64,000 bases of DNA from Chloroflexota bacterium (GTDB lineage: Bacteria; Chloroflexota; Dehalococcoidia; Lucifugimonadales; Lucifugimonadaceae). Positions 34,711-43,734 of this stretch are shown here, piece by piece. Position 1 is the first letter of the stretch; every line of letters starts with the position of its first letter. The notes below the pieces were generated by a model. That model did no database searches. It had not been told where the DNA came from and worked only from the letters and a program-made list of their open reading frames with translations. The position numbers and the translations under genes were made by a program. Where the stretch lies: contig JABIFF010000002.1 of assembly GCA_018650845.1 (NCBI GenBank), forward strand, positions 1 through 64,000, written 5' to 3'.

Positions 34711-35829
34711 TTATTCACCTAACCCGTGTCGTGCTTCGCCTTCGTGAGCAACACACATGGTGTCGATCACTTCATCTTCAAAGTCGAGAGTAAGCGTTCC
34801 TTCTTTCTTATCGATGATTAGATCGAAGAGCGCCATAACGTTTCGTGAGTAGAGCTGGCTTGCGTGAAACGGCATTGAGCTTGGGACGTTTATAGGCCCG
34901 TTGATAGCCACACCGTTCTTGTCGATGATTTCTCCGGCGACTGTTCCCGCAACGTTTCCGCCCGATTCAGCAGCGAGGTCGATGACCACGCTACCCGGCT
35001 TCATAACGTCGACCATGTCTTCGGTCATAAGCAGCGGGGCAGGGCGTCCTGGAATCGCCGCAGTAGTAATAACTGCGTCAGCTTCAGCGATGTGCTCTTT
35101 AAGGAACTCTCGCTGTTTCTCCTGTTCGTCCTCGGTCTGCTCACGGGCGTAACCGCCAGCGCCTTCAGCGTCTTCTGCTGCAGGTGGCTGAATGAATTTC
35201 GCACCCAGACTTTCGACCTGCTCGCCAGCTGCGGCTCGTACGTCGAATGCTTCGACAACGGCGCCTAGTCGGCGTGCTGTTGCGATTGCTTGAAGTCCAG
35301 CAACACCGGCTCCAAGCACGAGGATTTTGGCTGGTGGAATAGTTCCAGCAGCGGTCATCATCATTGGCAGATATTTGCCTAGAGAATTGGCTGCAAGCAA
35401 TGCTGCTTTGTATCCGGCAATAGATGCCTGAGACGACAGAACGTCCATCCGCTGTGCTCGAGCGATTCGCGGAACCAGCTCCATTGCCAGTGCAGTTGCA
35501 CCGGCTGAAGCAAGTCCCGAAACACCCGGCCCATTGGTTCGCGCATTGAGAGTGCTAACAACAATGCTGCCCTTCTTCAGGGCACCGACTTCGGCATCGG
35601 TAGGTGGCTGAACGTGGACGAATATATCGGCCGATCCGGCGATTTCAGCTGCAGAAGCGGTTTTCGCTCCAGCTTCTGCGTATGCCGAATCCGGGAAGCC
35701 TGCGGCAGTTCCCGCACCTTCTTCAATAAATAACTCGTGGCCAGCCTTTACGAGACGTTCAACCGTCTCAGGCACAAGGGCCACGCGATTCTCGTTGGGA
35801 TCTGACTCCCGTGGGGCGCCGATCTTCAT
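34711..35829 (-). CDS. pntA: NAD(P) transhydrogenase subunit alpha-1 (NAD-binding)
   Basis: A 372-residue soluble NAD(H)-binding subunit (dI). It has MKIGAPRESDPNENRVALVPETV at the N-terminus, as in PntA and alanine dehydrogenase, MDVLSSQASIAGYKA (RQD loop region), KILVLGAGVAGLQAIATARRLGA (dinucleotide fold) and VVITTAAIPGRPAPLLM. It leads the three-gene operon. It ends after the soluble domain, so the membrane part is the separate small gene downstream. Confidence 0.97.
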   Translation of the reverse strand: MKIGAPRESDPNENRVALVPETVERLVKAGHELFIEEGAGTAAGFPDSAYAEAGAKTASAAEIAGSADIFVHVQPPTDAEVGALKKGSIVVSTLNARTNGPGVSGLASAGATALAMELVPRIARAQRMDVLSSQASIAGYKAALLAANSLGKYLPMMMTAAGTIPPAKILVLGAGVAGLQAIATARRLGAVVEAFDVRAAAGEQVESLGAKFIQPPAAEDAEGAGGYAREQTEDEQEKQREFLKEHIAEADAVITTAAIPGRPAPLLMTEDMVDVMKPGSVVIDLAAESGGNVAGTVAGEIIDKNGVAINGPINVPSSMPFHASQLYSRNVMALFDLIIDKKEGTLTLDFEDEVIDTMCVAHEGEARHGLGE

Positions 35830-35987
35830 TCACTGCTCCAGTCGAACAAGCTTTGTGCCTGCTCTGAATTAGTTTGGCGACAACTTGTTCATGATATCTC
35901 TGATATTCCTAGAGACGATGTGAAAATACAATGAAACTGGTGTGCGAGCATTTACTGACTGCTTGTTCAGGATGTACTTTGTGCAAG

Positions 35988-36017
35988 TTCGGTTATTTTT
36001 AGGACGAAAATACCGAA
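35988..36017. promoter_or_regulatory. Inverted repeat upstream of the small 107-residue gene
   Basis: TTCGGTTATTTTT (35988-36000) and CGAAAATACCGAA (36005-36017) are complementary with one bulge. A second, looser pair, CCCAGCT / AGCTTGGG, flanks direct repeats TTTTTAACG/TTTTTAACA at about 36038-36067. Both lie within 110 bases of the ATG at 36094, in the divergent gap to the transhydrogenase operon, and might be operators or a structured leader. Confidence 0.4.
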
Positions 36018-36093
36018 TAATATTTCTAGAAAATATCCCAGCTTTTTAACGTTTTTAACAGCTTGGGAGAACTTTAACTCTTAGGAGAACAGC

Positions 36094-36417
36094 ATGTACG
36101 TGATCAGACGTGTGTACGACGTAAAACCCGGAATGGCTCGAAAAGTTGCAACGCTGCTACAACAGCAGGGCGACGCATACTCAGCTGCTGGCCAGCGTGG
36201 AGAAGTAACCGTTTACTTCAATGGCGGGACAGTGCCCGGTGACAACAACAAGGTTTACATGCAGTGGAACGACGACACGATCGATTCGCCTTACCGTGAA
36301 GGTCTAACGCTCGCTCCTGAAGCAATGGCAATTGGCGCAAAGACTCGTGAGCATGTGATCAGCAGTCGGATCGAATTCTTCGAGATGATGACTCCTGCCA
36401 AGATGCAGCAAGACTAA
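36094..36417 (+). CDS. Small protein, probable dimeric alpha/beta-barrel fold
   Basis: A 107-residue soluble protein with no firm family. MYVIRRVYDVKPGMARKVATLL, a strand followed by PGM and a helix, and the later VTVYFNGGTVPGDNNKVYMQW strand resemble NIPSNAP- or antibiotic-monooxygenase-like ferredoxin folds, which usually form dimers. No catalytic residue can be named. A clear TTAGGAGAACAGC ribosome-binding site precedes the ATG, and an enolase-superfamily gene follows after 51 bases, so it may belong to that sugar-acid unit. Confidence 0.72.
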   Translation: MYVIRRVYDVKPGMARKVATLLQQQGDAYSAAGQRGEVTVYFNGGTVPGDNNKVYMQWNDDTIDSPYREGLTLAPEAMAIGAKTREHVISSRIEFFEMMTPAKMQQD

Positions 36418-36468
36418 ATCAACCTCTTGTCCGTTTAGTAAAAATAGTTTGAAAGATGTCCGTTCGCT

Positions 36469-37629
36469 TTGAAGATTAAAGAAATAACCGCCTTTCCGAT
36501 TCGCATTACTCGTGATGAGGAAGACGAAGGCAAAGAACGACCCGCAGTTATCGATTACGGTGATTACTTCGTCGATGAAACTGCGTTCACTTCGATCTAC
36601 TCAAAGCACCACGAAACCACGGTTATCAAGATCGAAACCGATACCGGTATCGTCGGCTGGGGCGAGGCGCAATCGCCAGTGTCGCCTCGAACGACCCAGA
36701 CGATCGTTGAAGATTTGGTCCGACCGTTGATTCTCGGGCGAGATCCGTTTGATATCGAAGCTATCTGGACCCGTAATTACGGCGCCATGCGCGAGCGTGG
36801 TCACCCAACAGGCTTCTACATCGATGCTATTGGTGGCACGGATATCGCACTTTGGGACATCGTGGGCAAGGCAACTGGCAAGCCGGTTCACAAGCTTGCT
36901 GGTGGTCGATATCGAGACAAGGTCAAGCTATACGCCGGAATGGGTGGCGTTGATCCTCAGAAAGTAGCCGATGAAGCTGAGGAACATGTTGGTTACGGCT
37001 ATCAGGCGTTGAAACTTCACCTGCTGCTAGATGCCGACGGTGTAGCTGAAATCGCTAGTGCAGTTCGCAAGCGAGTTGGTCCAAAGATCATGCTGATGGT
37101 CGACACGCACATGCGACAGTCGGTTCAGAGTGCGATCAAGTTAGGGCGAGCACTTGAGAAACTCGATTTCACGTGGCTCGAATCGCCAATTGTTCCTGAA
37201 GACATTCCGGGTGCAGTAGCGCTATCTGAAGCTCTCGATATGGCTGTGGCAATCGGCGAGTGGAGCCGTACCCGATACGAAATGCGCGAAGCGTTCGAGC
37301 GGCGCGCATACGACGTTGTGATGCACGATATTGCTCGCACGGGTATTACTGAAGGACACCGAATCGGAACTATTGCCGATACGTACAACATTCCAGTTGC
37401 ACCTCACGTTGGCGGTGGCGGGATTTTGTCGGTCGCTTCTACTGTCGAATATTCGGCTTCGTGTTCGAACTTCATGATCATGGAACACAGCCATCACGCG
37501 AACGCCTACAAGAACGCTATTACCGCTGAGAACTACGGGCCTAACAATGGCTACTTCGAAGTAACTGATAAACCAGGACTCGGTATCGAGATCGACCAAT
37601 CACTGGTTGAGAAATATCTCGTTTCTTAG
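36469..37629 (+). CDS. Enolase-superfamily sugar-acid dehydratase (mandelate racemase subgroup, KxH type)
   Basis: A 386-residue enolase-superfamily enzyme. Visible active-site residues are K182-L-H184 in place of the usual KxK, metal ligands D212 (VDTH), E238 (LESP) and E264 (IGEW), and the general-base His H313 in APHVGGGG with D287 upstream. This layout belongs to the mandelate racemase subgroup, whose members mostly dehydrate aldonic or uronic acids. The KxH replacement should change the stereochemistry of the substrate accepted. The start is a TTG giving MKIKEITAFPIRI, the normal beginning of these proteins. It precedes an FGGY kinase by 33 bases, consistent with sugar-acid catabolism. 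Confidence 0.88.
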   Translation: MKIKEITAFPIRITRDEEDEGKERPAVIDYGDYFVDETAFTSIYSKHHETTVIKIETDTGIVGWGEAQSPVSPRTTQTIVEDLVRPLILGRDPFDIEAIWTRNYGAMRERGHPTGFYIDAIGGTDIALWDIVGKATGKPVHKLAGGRYRDKVKLYAGMGGVDPQKVADEAEEHVGYGYQALKLHLLLDADGVAEIASAVRKRVGPKIMLMVDTHMRQSVQSAIKLGRALEKLDFTWLESPIVPEDIPGAVALSEALDMAVAIGEWSRTRYEMREAFERRAYDVVMHDIARTGITEGHRIGTIADTYNIPVAPHVGGGGILSVASTVEYSASCSNFMIMEHSHHANAYKNAITAENYGPNNGYFEVTDKPGLGIEIDQSLVEKYLVS

Positions 37630-37662
37630 GCTCTGATTCTTGGCTTACTGGCACGTAATGAA

Positions 37663-39159
37663 ATGAGTAGTGAGTTGACCGACTTCGAGTCGCCGTACGT
37701 ACTTGCGGTAGATATTGGTAGCTCATCGGTGAAGGCCGGATTGTTCGACGCGCTTGCCCGCAGTGTTGCTGGCATCGAGGCGACCATCCCGCATACCCAA
37801 ACAGTAGCTTCTGATGGTACATCAGAAGAAGACGCCGATCAGATTCGAATAGCCACTGAGCAGGCAATCGATTCGGTTCTTGAGAAGGCTGGGACACTCA
37901 CCGGTGAAATCGCAGGCGTTGGGTTCGATTGCATGTCGAGCACGGTGCTTGGCGTCGATTCCAACGGCAATGCCATCACACCCGTTTACACCTACGCCGA
38001 TACTCGTTCTGGTGCTGATGTTGATCGACTAAAGGACGAACTCAACGTTCCTGTCATCTATGATCGCACCGGAGTAATGCAGCACACCTCGTACCTGCCA
38101 GGGCGCATTCGATGGCTGCGCCGCACGCAGCCCGAGCTGGCTGATCGCGTAGATCGATATGTCGACGTATCGACTTACATATTTTCGAAATGGTTTGGTC
38201 GTCAGAACGTCAAAGCTAGCTACTGCGTTTCATCTTGGAGCGGGCTACTCAATCGCAACGAACTCGATTGGGATCATGGTTTGCTGGGTAGGCTCGGTAT
38301 CGACGAAAGCAACCTTCCCGATCTTGCACCGTGGAGCGACGCTGAAACCGGCCTTGCTCCTGAATTCGCCAAACGCTGGCCCGCATTAGCCGAGCTACCT
38401 TTCATGCTTGCGGTTGGCGATGGCGCTGCTGTGAACGTAGGTACGGGTTGTGTGGACGGAACAAAGGTTGCTCTAACGGTTGGCACAACCGGAGCAATGC
38501 GAGTGCTGAGCGAAGGACCGGCCCCGGACGTCCCGACAGGGCTTTGGGCGTATCGACTTGGTAGTGACCGGACGCTATTGGGCGGCTCGTTTTCAGAAGG
38601 CGGCAACGTCGTTCAATGGGCGCTCGAGAACCTTAAACTTCCAGCAATCGAAGACCTAGACGCTGAACTTCAAACGCTGACCCCGGCGAATCACGGAATT
38701 CACGTGCTGCCATTCATCGCTGGCGAAAGAGCAACTGGGTGGTCGACTTCCGCAACAGGCGTTCTTGAAGGCATAAAAATATCTACTACACCAATCGAAA
38801 TTCTTCAGGCGATGCTTGAATCGGTGGCGTACAGATTCGCTATGGTCGCTGATCTGCTGCTGCCGGGAGTGAAATCGGGTTATCAGATGATCGCCAGTGG
38901 CGGAGCGATACAGAACTCCCCGTGGTGGCTACAGACGATGTCTGACGTGCTGGGCGTGCCTGTTGGGGTTTCTGCCGAAGAGCAAGACACCAGTCGTGGC
39001 ACTGCGATTCTGGCGTTGAACGCATTGGGCGTGTGGGATGGGCTTGATACGCACGCTGCTCATATTGCTGAAACGTACGAGCCGAATCACGAGCGATCCG
39101 AAGTTTATGGCGAGGCAAGAGAGCGACAAGCCGAGCTGTATTCACGCCTGCTCGGATAA
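37663..39159 (+). CDS. FGGY-family carbohydrate kinase (gluconokinase-like)
   Basis: A 498-residue kinase of the hexokinase/Hsp70/actin fold. The N-terminal phosphate loop is VLAVDIGSSSVKAGLFD; the substrate region includes GFDCMSSTVLGVD and YTYADTRSGADV (the YxDxR element of gluconate/xylulose kinases); the second phosphate loop is VALTVGTTGAMRV; and the C-terminal signature is ASGGAIQNSPWWLQTMSDVLGVPV. The overall pattern is closest to gluconokinase. Phosphorylating gluconate would supply the 6-phosphogluconate dehydrogenase encoded just downstream on the other strand. Xylulokinase is the alternative. Confidence 0.87.
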   Translation: MSSELTDFESPYVLAVDIGSSSVKAGLFDALARSVAGIEATIPHTQTVASDGTSEEDADQIRIATEQAIDSVLEKAGTLTGEIAGVGFDCMSSTVLGVDSNGNAITPVYTYADTRSGADVDRLKDELNVPVIYDRTGVMQHTSYLPGRIRWLRRTQPELADRVDRYVDVSTYIFSKWFGRQNVKASYCVSSWSGLLNRNELDWDHGLLGRLGIDESNLPDLAPWSDAETGLAPEFAKRWPALAELPFMLAVGDGAAVNVGTGCVDGTKVALTVGTTGAMRVLSEGPAPDVPTGLWAYRLGSDRTLLGGSFSEGGNVVQWALENLKLPAIEDLDAELQTLTPANHGIHVLPFIAGERATGWSTSATGVLEGIKISTTPIEILQAMLESVAYRFAMVADLLLPGVKSGYQMIASGGAIQNSPWWLQTMSDVLGVPVGVSAEEQDTSRGTAILALNALGVWDGLDTHAAHIAETYEPNHERSEVYGEARERQAELYSRLLG

Positions 39160-39180
39160 ATCTAGCTCAGTAGTTAAAAA

Positions 39181-39423
39181 CTACTCGGCGCTGCGGCCTG
39201 GTTCGTCGGAATGCCGTTCCACACGCTCTTCGATAATCACGCCCATTTGCTGACGGATCTCTTGAATCAGATCGTCTGATGGAGCGACATTTTCGTGGGC
39301 CATTTCGGCGTCGTGAACCCACTCCCACAGATCTTCGAGCATTTCACGTAGCTCCCTAGCCGTCATCATCTGCGTATTGATGAACGGATAGTGAGGTGGC
39401 ATTGGATAGTCGTTATTGGCCAT
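39181..39423 (-). CDS. Small hypothetical protein, 80 residues
   Basis: Not recognised. An 80-residue soluble, acidic, helical protein: MPPHYPFINTQMMTARELRE, a Trp-rich helix (MLEDLWEWVHDAEMAHE) and a charged C-terminus. It follows the 6-phosphogluconate dehydrogenase gene on the same strand with an 11-base gap, indicating one transcript. It converges on the FGGY kinase gene. It might be a small regulatory or assembly partner of the dehydrogenase; nothing in the sequence proves this. Confidence 0.6.
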   Translation of the reverse strand: MANNDYPMPPHYPFINTQMMTARELREMLEDLWEWVHDAEMAHENVAPSDDLIQEIRQQMGVIIEERVERHSDEPGRSAE

Positions 39424-39434
39424 GGCTAACTCGC

Positions 39435-40346
39435 TTAGTCGGTTGCTTTTTTGACGGCGTGGCCCCCGAAGCCGTTACGCATTGCTGCCAGCATTTTGCC
39501 ACCAAGTGGGTTGTCTTGTCTCGACCTGAATCTCATTTGCAGTGCCGCCGTGATTACTGGGGCAGGCACCGCGAGTTCAACCGAGGCATCGACAGTCCAA
39601 CGACCTTCGCCAGAGTCATCTACGTAAGAACTAAGCTCATCTAGTCGAGGGTCTTTGTCTAGTTCGTCGACTGTGAGATCGAGCAGCCATGAGCGAATAA
39701 CGCTTCCACGAGTCCAGTTTTCGGCGATTGCTGCCAGATCGAGATTGAAATCCTCTTTGGCGGCGAGTAGTTCGAAGCCCTCTGCGTATGCCTGCATCAT
39801 GCCGTATTCGATGCCGTTGTGGATCATCTTCGTGTAGTGACCTGAACCGCTTGGGCCGACGTACAAATTGCCATCTGAATCATCTGGAGCGAGAGTTTTG
39901 AAAATGGGCCGGTTTCGATCGTAGGCAGCCTGATTGCCACCAACAGTTAGGCAGTAGCCGTTTGCAAGTCCCCAAACACCACCGCTGGTACCTGAATCGA
40001 GGAAATCGATGCTGCTTTCGGCAGCGTGACCGGCACGTCGCTGTGACTCTTTGTAGTTCGAGTTGCCACCATCGATCAGCGTGTCGCCTTCATCGAGCAG
40101 TTCGACTAGTTCGTTCACTGTGCTCTCGGTAATATCGCCAGCTGGAACCATGACCCATACCGTTCGAGGGGCTTCGAGTTGGCTAATTACATCGCTGAGT
40201 GAAGTAGCGGCGGATGCGCCCTTGTCTGCCAATGAGGCGACGGCCGAAGAATCAGGGTCGAAAGCGACCACTTCATGGCTATCGTTCAGAAGTCGTTCCG
40301 TCATGTTGCCGCCCATGCGGCCTAGGCCAACCATTCCGAGTTTCAT
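39435..40346 (-). CDS. gnd: 6-phosphogluconate dehydrogenase, decarboxylating (short GndA type)
   Basis: A 303-residue enzyme converting 6-phosphogluconate to ribulose 5-phosphate with NAD(P). It has the N-terminal dinucleotide fold MKLGMVGLGRMGGNM, LIDGGNSNYKESQRRA, FLDSGTSGGVWGLANGYCL (substrate motif) and GSGHYTKMIHNGIEYGMMQAYAEG with the catalytic Lys and Glu. The length of about 300 residues marks the short, often NAD-preferring form. AFDPD after the second strand suggests an acidic residue that favours NAD over NADP. It is part of the minus-strand sugar-phosphate run. Confidence 0.95.
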   Translation of the reverse strand: MKLGMVGLGRMGGNMTERLLNDSHEVVAFDPDSSAVASLADKGASAATSLSDVISQLEAPRTVWVMVPAGDITESTVNELVELLDEGDTLIDGGNSNYKESQRRAGHAAESSIDFLDSGTSGGVWGLANGYCLTVGGNQAAYDRNRPIFKTLAPDDSDGNLYVGPSGSGHYTKMIHNGIEYGMMQAYAEGFELLAAKEDFNLDLAAIAENWTRGSVIRSWLLDLTVDELDKDPRLDELSSYVDDSGEGRWTVDASVELAVPAPVITAALQMRFRSRQDNPLGGKMLAAMRNGFGGHAVKKATD

Positions 40347-40393
40347 TCAAATGCTCCACAAGCCTTAGATCGACGTACCTACGGCTTGAGGGG

Positions 40394-41149
40394 CTAGGCT
40401 CGGTCGATTGATTCGATTCTTCGATTTACTGTTTCATTGAGTTTAGCTGGATCGTGCACCACCCACATCGGATCGAGCCATGAACTTGCTTCGATTGCTT
40501 GATATGAGAAAGGCGTACTCACACATATCCACGAAGCACCTGATGCCATCGCTGCTTTGGTGCCGATAGGCGAATCTTCGATGATCACAACTTGCTCCGG
40601 CTCAAGTCCGAGCCGTTCCAGAGCAAGCAAATAAATCTCAGGATCGGGCTTCGGGTTCATCACCATTTCACGACCAACGATATCGTCGAGCAATACTCGA
40701 ACACCGAGTACGTCGAGAACTCGTTTTGCCTCGTCGCTGAACGATGATGTTGCGACAGAAACTGTACGCCCGTTAGCTTTTTGATTGCGAAGTAGATCGA
40801 TGTTGTGCTGGTAGACGCTGTCGAGGAGCTGGTTAGGTGCGCCATCAGTGAGGCGGTACTCATCCATTCGAATCTGGTGTAAGTGCTTCCAGAGTTCGCC
40901 CTCTACTTCTTCAAGGGAATCGCCGATTCCGAATTCCTCGATCATCTGGCGACAAACCATTTCGTCGGTCGAACCCACGATTCGCTCGTAAAGCTCGATG
41001 GCTCGGTGGTCGGGAGAATTGGCTCCGGTGAGTCGACCTACTACGGTCGCGTAAGATTTTGCCTTGAGGCGTTCAGTCTCGACGAGCGTTCCATCGAGAT
41101 CAAAAATAAACGCGCTAATACGACTATTGAGAGCGGGCGAATCGGGCAT
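40394..41149 (-). CDS. HAD-family sugar phosphatase / beta-phosphoglucomutase-like
   Basis: A 251-residue HAD hydrolase with a C1 helical cap. Motif I is FDLDGTLVETERL (nucleophile and acid Asp), motif II VSVATSSFSDEAKRVL, and motif IV VVIIEDSPIGTKAAMASGASWICV. The EDSPxG sequence is the signature of the beta-phosphoglucomutase/2-deoxyglucose-6-phosphatase branch. A sugar-phosphate phosphatase or mutase role fits its place between gnd and an aldolase-like gene, nine bases downstream of the latter. Confidence 0.88.
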   Translation of the reverse strand: MPDSPALNSRISAFIFDLDGTLVETERLKAKSYATVVGRLTGANSPDHRAIELYERIVGSTDEMVCRQMIEEFGIGDSLEEVEGELWKHLHQIRMDEYRLTDGAPNQLLDSVYQHNIDLLRNQKANGRTVSVATSSFSDEAKRVLDVLGVRVLLDDIVGREMVMNPKPDPEIYLLALERLGLEPEQVVIIEDSPIGTKAAMASGASWICVSTPFSYQAIEASSWLDPMWVVHDPAKLNETVNRRIESIDRA

Positions 41150-41158
41150 TAGAAGTTT

Positions 41159-42061
41159 CTATCGAACCTCTGTCGCAGAGTGAGATTTTTCGAATATGCC
41201 ATCGATATCGCCTAAATGAGCTGCGATAACTTCGACTGCTTCACTGCGTTCGATGATGCCTTCGTTGTACTGCACCAGGTGCCTGAAATACGCCCCAGGG
41301 CCGATCAGTACACCTGCGACACCTGGCGTACGCGCCGCCATTTCGACTGTCGACCTTTCACTCTCGATGATCGAATTCCCAACTACACCTGTAGAAAGTT
41401 CGCCAGCGACTACAAGTAGTACGCTCACGTCACGGTCATCAAGTTGAGCTTGAGCTGCAATAGTTTCCACAAATGTAGGATCGTTTTCAGGCTCGAATGC
41501 CCAGATCGCAGGATGAACGCCGGCATCTTGAAGTTGCTGAATGGACATTAGTAACAACATTGAGCGAGCGTCGGATGCATCGCCATACATCTGAATTTGT
41601 GTAGCGGTAGGAACCGAATCCACCTCGATCATCAGCGGTACGGATTCTTCAATTGCTTTGTCTGAAACGACTTTCAACCGCTCAAGAAGCTCGGTTCTGG
41701 CTTCTTTGGGCCCATCGGGATTCAGGGTGAGTTGAACCGCTGTGTAGTCGACATTGAGTCGACCTAACGAATGAACGCCGCTTCCGGGGGAAGAAGCCGT
41801 AGCCATCGACATTGCTTTTGCACGAAGCAGCACCGATTCTCCGAGATCACTGTCGGCCCATAAGCCGATACTCGATTTCGCTAGACCGTTTTCGACTGCC
41901 GTAGTGATGCCATCAAAGACAACTCGTTTTAGATTGGCAGCTTGTTCTCTGGCGGCTGCGGTCGGCTCGCCTGAAGAGGCGAGGACTTCAGCACATAGGT
42001 CGACTCGATCGTCGAGTGCGATGAAGTAGTTGAGGTTCGAGTTGTGCATCGAGCTAGTCAT
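41159..42061 (-). CDS. Aldolase-like TIM-barrel protein, DUF2090/LacD-like
   Basis: A 300-residue protein that looks like a class I aldolase barrel of the DUF2090/LacD type. Suggestive segments are LKRVVFDGITTAV, SIGLWADSDLGES, VPLMIEVDS, HPAIWAFEPENDP (the family PxxWxxE motif) and VAGVLIGPGAYFRHLV near the C-terminus. I do not see an unambiguous Schiff-base lysine: at the usual site the sequence reads LMIEVD, so a non-aldolase or atypical mechanism must be considered. It lies between pgi and a HAD phosphatase in the sugar-phosphate run, which supports action on a phosphorylated keto sugar. Confidence 0.6.
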   Translation of the reverse strand: MTSSMHNSNLNYFIALDDRVDLCAEVLASSGEPTAAAREQAANLKRVVFDGITTAVENGLAKSSIGLWADSDLGESVLLRAKAMSMATASSPGSGVHSLGRLNVDYTAVQLTLNPDGPKEARTELLERLKVVSDKAIEESVPLMIEVDSVPTATQIQMYGDASDARSMLLLMSIQQLQDAGVHPAIWAFEPENDPTFVETIAAQAQLDDRDVSVLLVVAGELSTGVVGNSIIESERSTVEMAARTPGVAGVLIGPGAYFRHLVQYNEGIIERSEAVEVIAAHLGDIDGIFEKSHSATEVR

Positions 42062-42093
42062 TTGAAGGTCTCCGCTTGTTTGGGGGGGCCGTT

Positions 42094-43710
42094 CTATTCG
42101 ATAAATTGTTGCGTTGCGGTCGTGAGTTCTGCCGTTGGGTCGTCGCCCAACTCTATGGGTAGAACCTTCTGACCACCTTCCGCCATCACCATAAAATCGC
42201 CACCGGCCTGAGCTTTGGTCAGCTGACCAAATGTGTATGACTCGCCCGGTACGGCAAGATGATCGTATTTCCCTGATACGAATCCCAACACAATTGCGTT
42301 CTGTGGGCCACCTTTATAGAGCTGTCCGGTGGAATGCAGGTAGCGAGGGCCGTATCCGAATGTAGTCGACATCCCAGTTTTTTCAGAGATTGCTTTTCGT
42401 AGATTCGAGAACGCCGCTGTGAGTTCTGGAGATTCAGGGAGAAATGCTGTGATGGCGACGTAGTTTGGGGCAGTGTGCTGGACGGTTTCATTCAGCGCGT
42501 CAGTGAGATCGATTGCGTTGATGTTTATGCTGACGTCTGAGAGTAATTCTCGAGATTTGACTTTGGCTGACTCGACATCGGGCTGGTCGAACGGGTAGAT
42601 ATCCATCAATGACGAAGCGGCAGCCGTGGCGAATTGCCACCTGAAGAATTCACCGGCGATTTCGTGCTTGTCTTTGCTGGAAGGTTCGATTACGAACACG
42701 GGAATTTCTGCTGATCTTAGGGCGAATATAGCGTGGTCGAGCCGATCCATATCCTTGCCGGTTTTGAAGACGACAAACTGACGGTCAGGTCCAAAATCCT
42801 CAAGCGTCATAATCGGTTCGCCCGTAACGGGGACAAGACCTTTCCCGTTTTTCCCAGTTGATTCGGCGAGCAACTGATCGACCCATGCACCGAACAACGA
42901 ATATTCGTCACTGGTAATTAGTGTGACTTTGTTTCGACCCGCTAGGGCGTTGGTTGCCATGAAAGCACCGAGAGCCGTACCGGGATTGTCGGCTGAATCT
43001 ACAGAGCAGCTTTGCGCCATTCGAGCTGCCGATTCTGCAAATAATCGAATGTTTATGCCTGTCGCCGCCGCCGGCATCATTCCGAATGCACAGAGAGCGG
43101 AGAATCTTCCGCCAACGTCGTCAGGAGTCGAAACCCAAGTGCCAAATTCACCCGCACGTGCTCGTTCTGAGAGCGGTGTTCCGGGATCGGTTAACGCTAC
43201 AAAATTCTTTCGATTGAATGATGACTCAGGTGAATTCGCCATTGCAGCGCGGAAATGAGATTCAAGAGTGAGAGGCTCGATGGTTGTGCCAGATTTACTC
43301 GACACGAAAAACAAAGTCTTACCGAGATCGAGACTTTCCGTGATCGCCGAGACCGTTGTTGGATTGACGGTGTCGAGGGCGTGCAATCGAATCGTCGAGC
43401 CAGTATTGGTCTTTTCCCCGAACACGCTGCTCAGAGTGAGCGGAGTCATGCTGCTGCCGCCCATGCCAAGAACTACGACGTCAGTGAAGCCGTCGGCGAC
43501 AAGCTGAGAATTGAGATCGGCAAACTGCTGGCCCAACGCTGAGAGGCGCATCGGAAGATCGAGCCAACCAAGAGTTTTATCGGCAGGATCGCCACCAGGA
43601 GAAGGTTCAGGCCACAACGACGCATCACGCCGCCACAGCCGAGACGCAAATGAATCTGACACCAGACGTTGCAGTGCTTCAGCTACCGCATCGTTCTGGT
43701 CGATTCCCAT
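42094..43710 (-). CDS. pgi: Glucose-6-phosphate isomerase
   Basis: A 538-residue phosphosugar isomerase. It has two SIS domains: VVVLGMGGSSMTPLTLSSVFG and LFFVSSKSGTTIEPLTL hold the phosphate-binding Ser/Thr residues, and FVALTDPGTPL with WVSTPDDVGGRFSALCAFGMMPAAATG matches the first domain. The C-terminal part includes LHSTGQLYKGGPQNAIVLGF with the catalytic His/Lys region. This form resembles the Pgi half of transaldolase-isomerase fusions, and a separate transaldolase gene does lie immediately upstream, 24 bases away. Confidence 0.92.
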   Translation of the reverse strand: MGIDQNDAVAEALQRLVSDSFASRLWRRDASLWPEPSPGGDPADKTLGWLDLPMRLSALGQQFADLNSQLVADGFTDVVVLGMGGSSMTPLTLSSVFGEKTNTGSTIRLHALDTVNPTTVSAITESLDLGKTLFFVSSKSGTTIEPLTLESHFRAAMANSPESSFNRKNFVALTDPGTPLSERARAGEFGTWVSTPDDVGGRFSALCAFGMMPAAATGINIRLFAESAARMAQSCSVDSADNPGTALGAFMATNALAGRNKVTLITSDEYSLFGAWVDQLLAESTGKNGKGLVPVTGEPIMTLEDFGPDRQFVVFKTGKDMDRLDHAIFALRSAEIPVFVIEPSSKDKHEIAGEFFRWQFATAAASSLMDIYPFDQPDVESAKVKSRELLSDVSININAIDLTDALNETVQHTAPNYVAITAFLPESPELTAAFSNLRKAISEKTGMSTTFGYGPRYLHSTGQLYKGGPQNAIVLGFVSGKYDHLAVPGESYTFGQLTKAQAGGDFMVMAEGGQKVLPIELGDDPTAELTTATQQFIE

Positions 43711-43734
43711 TTGCTAGCCTTTCAAAAAATCCCG

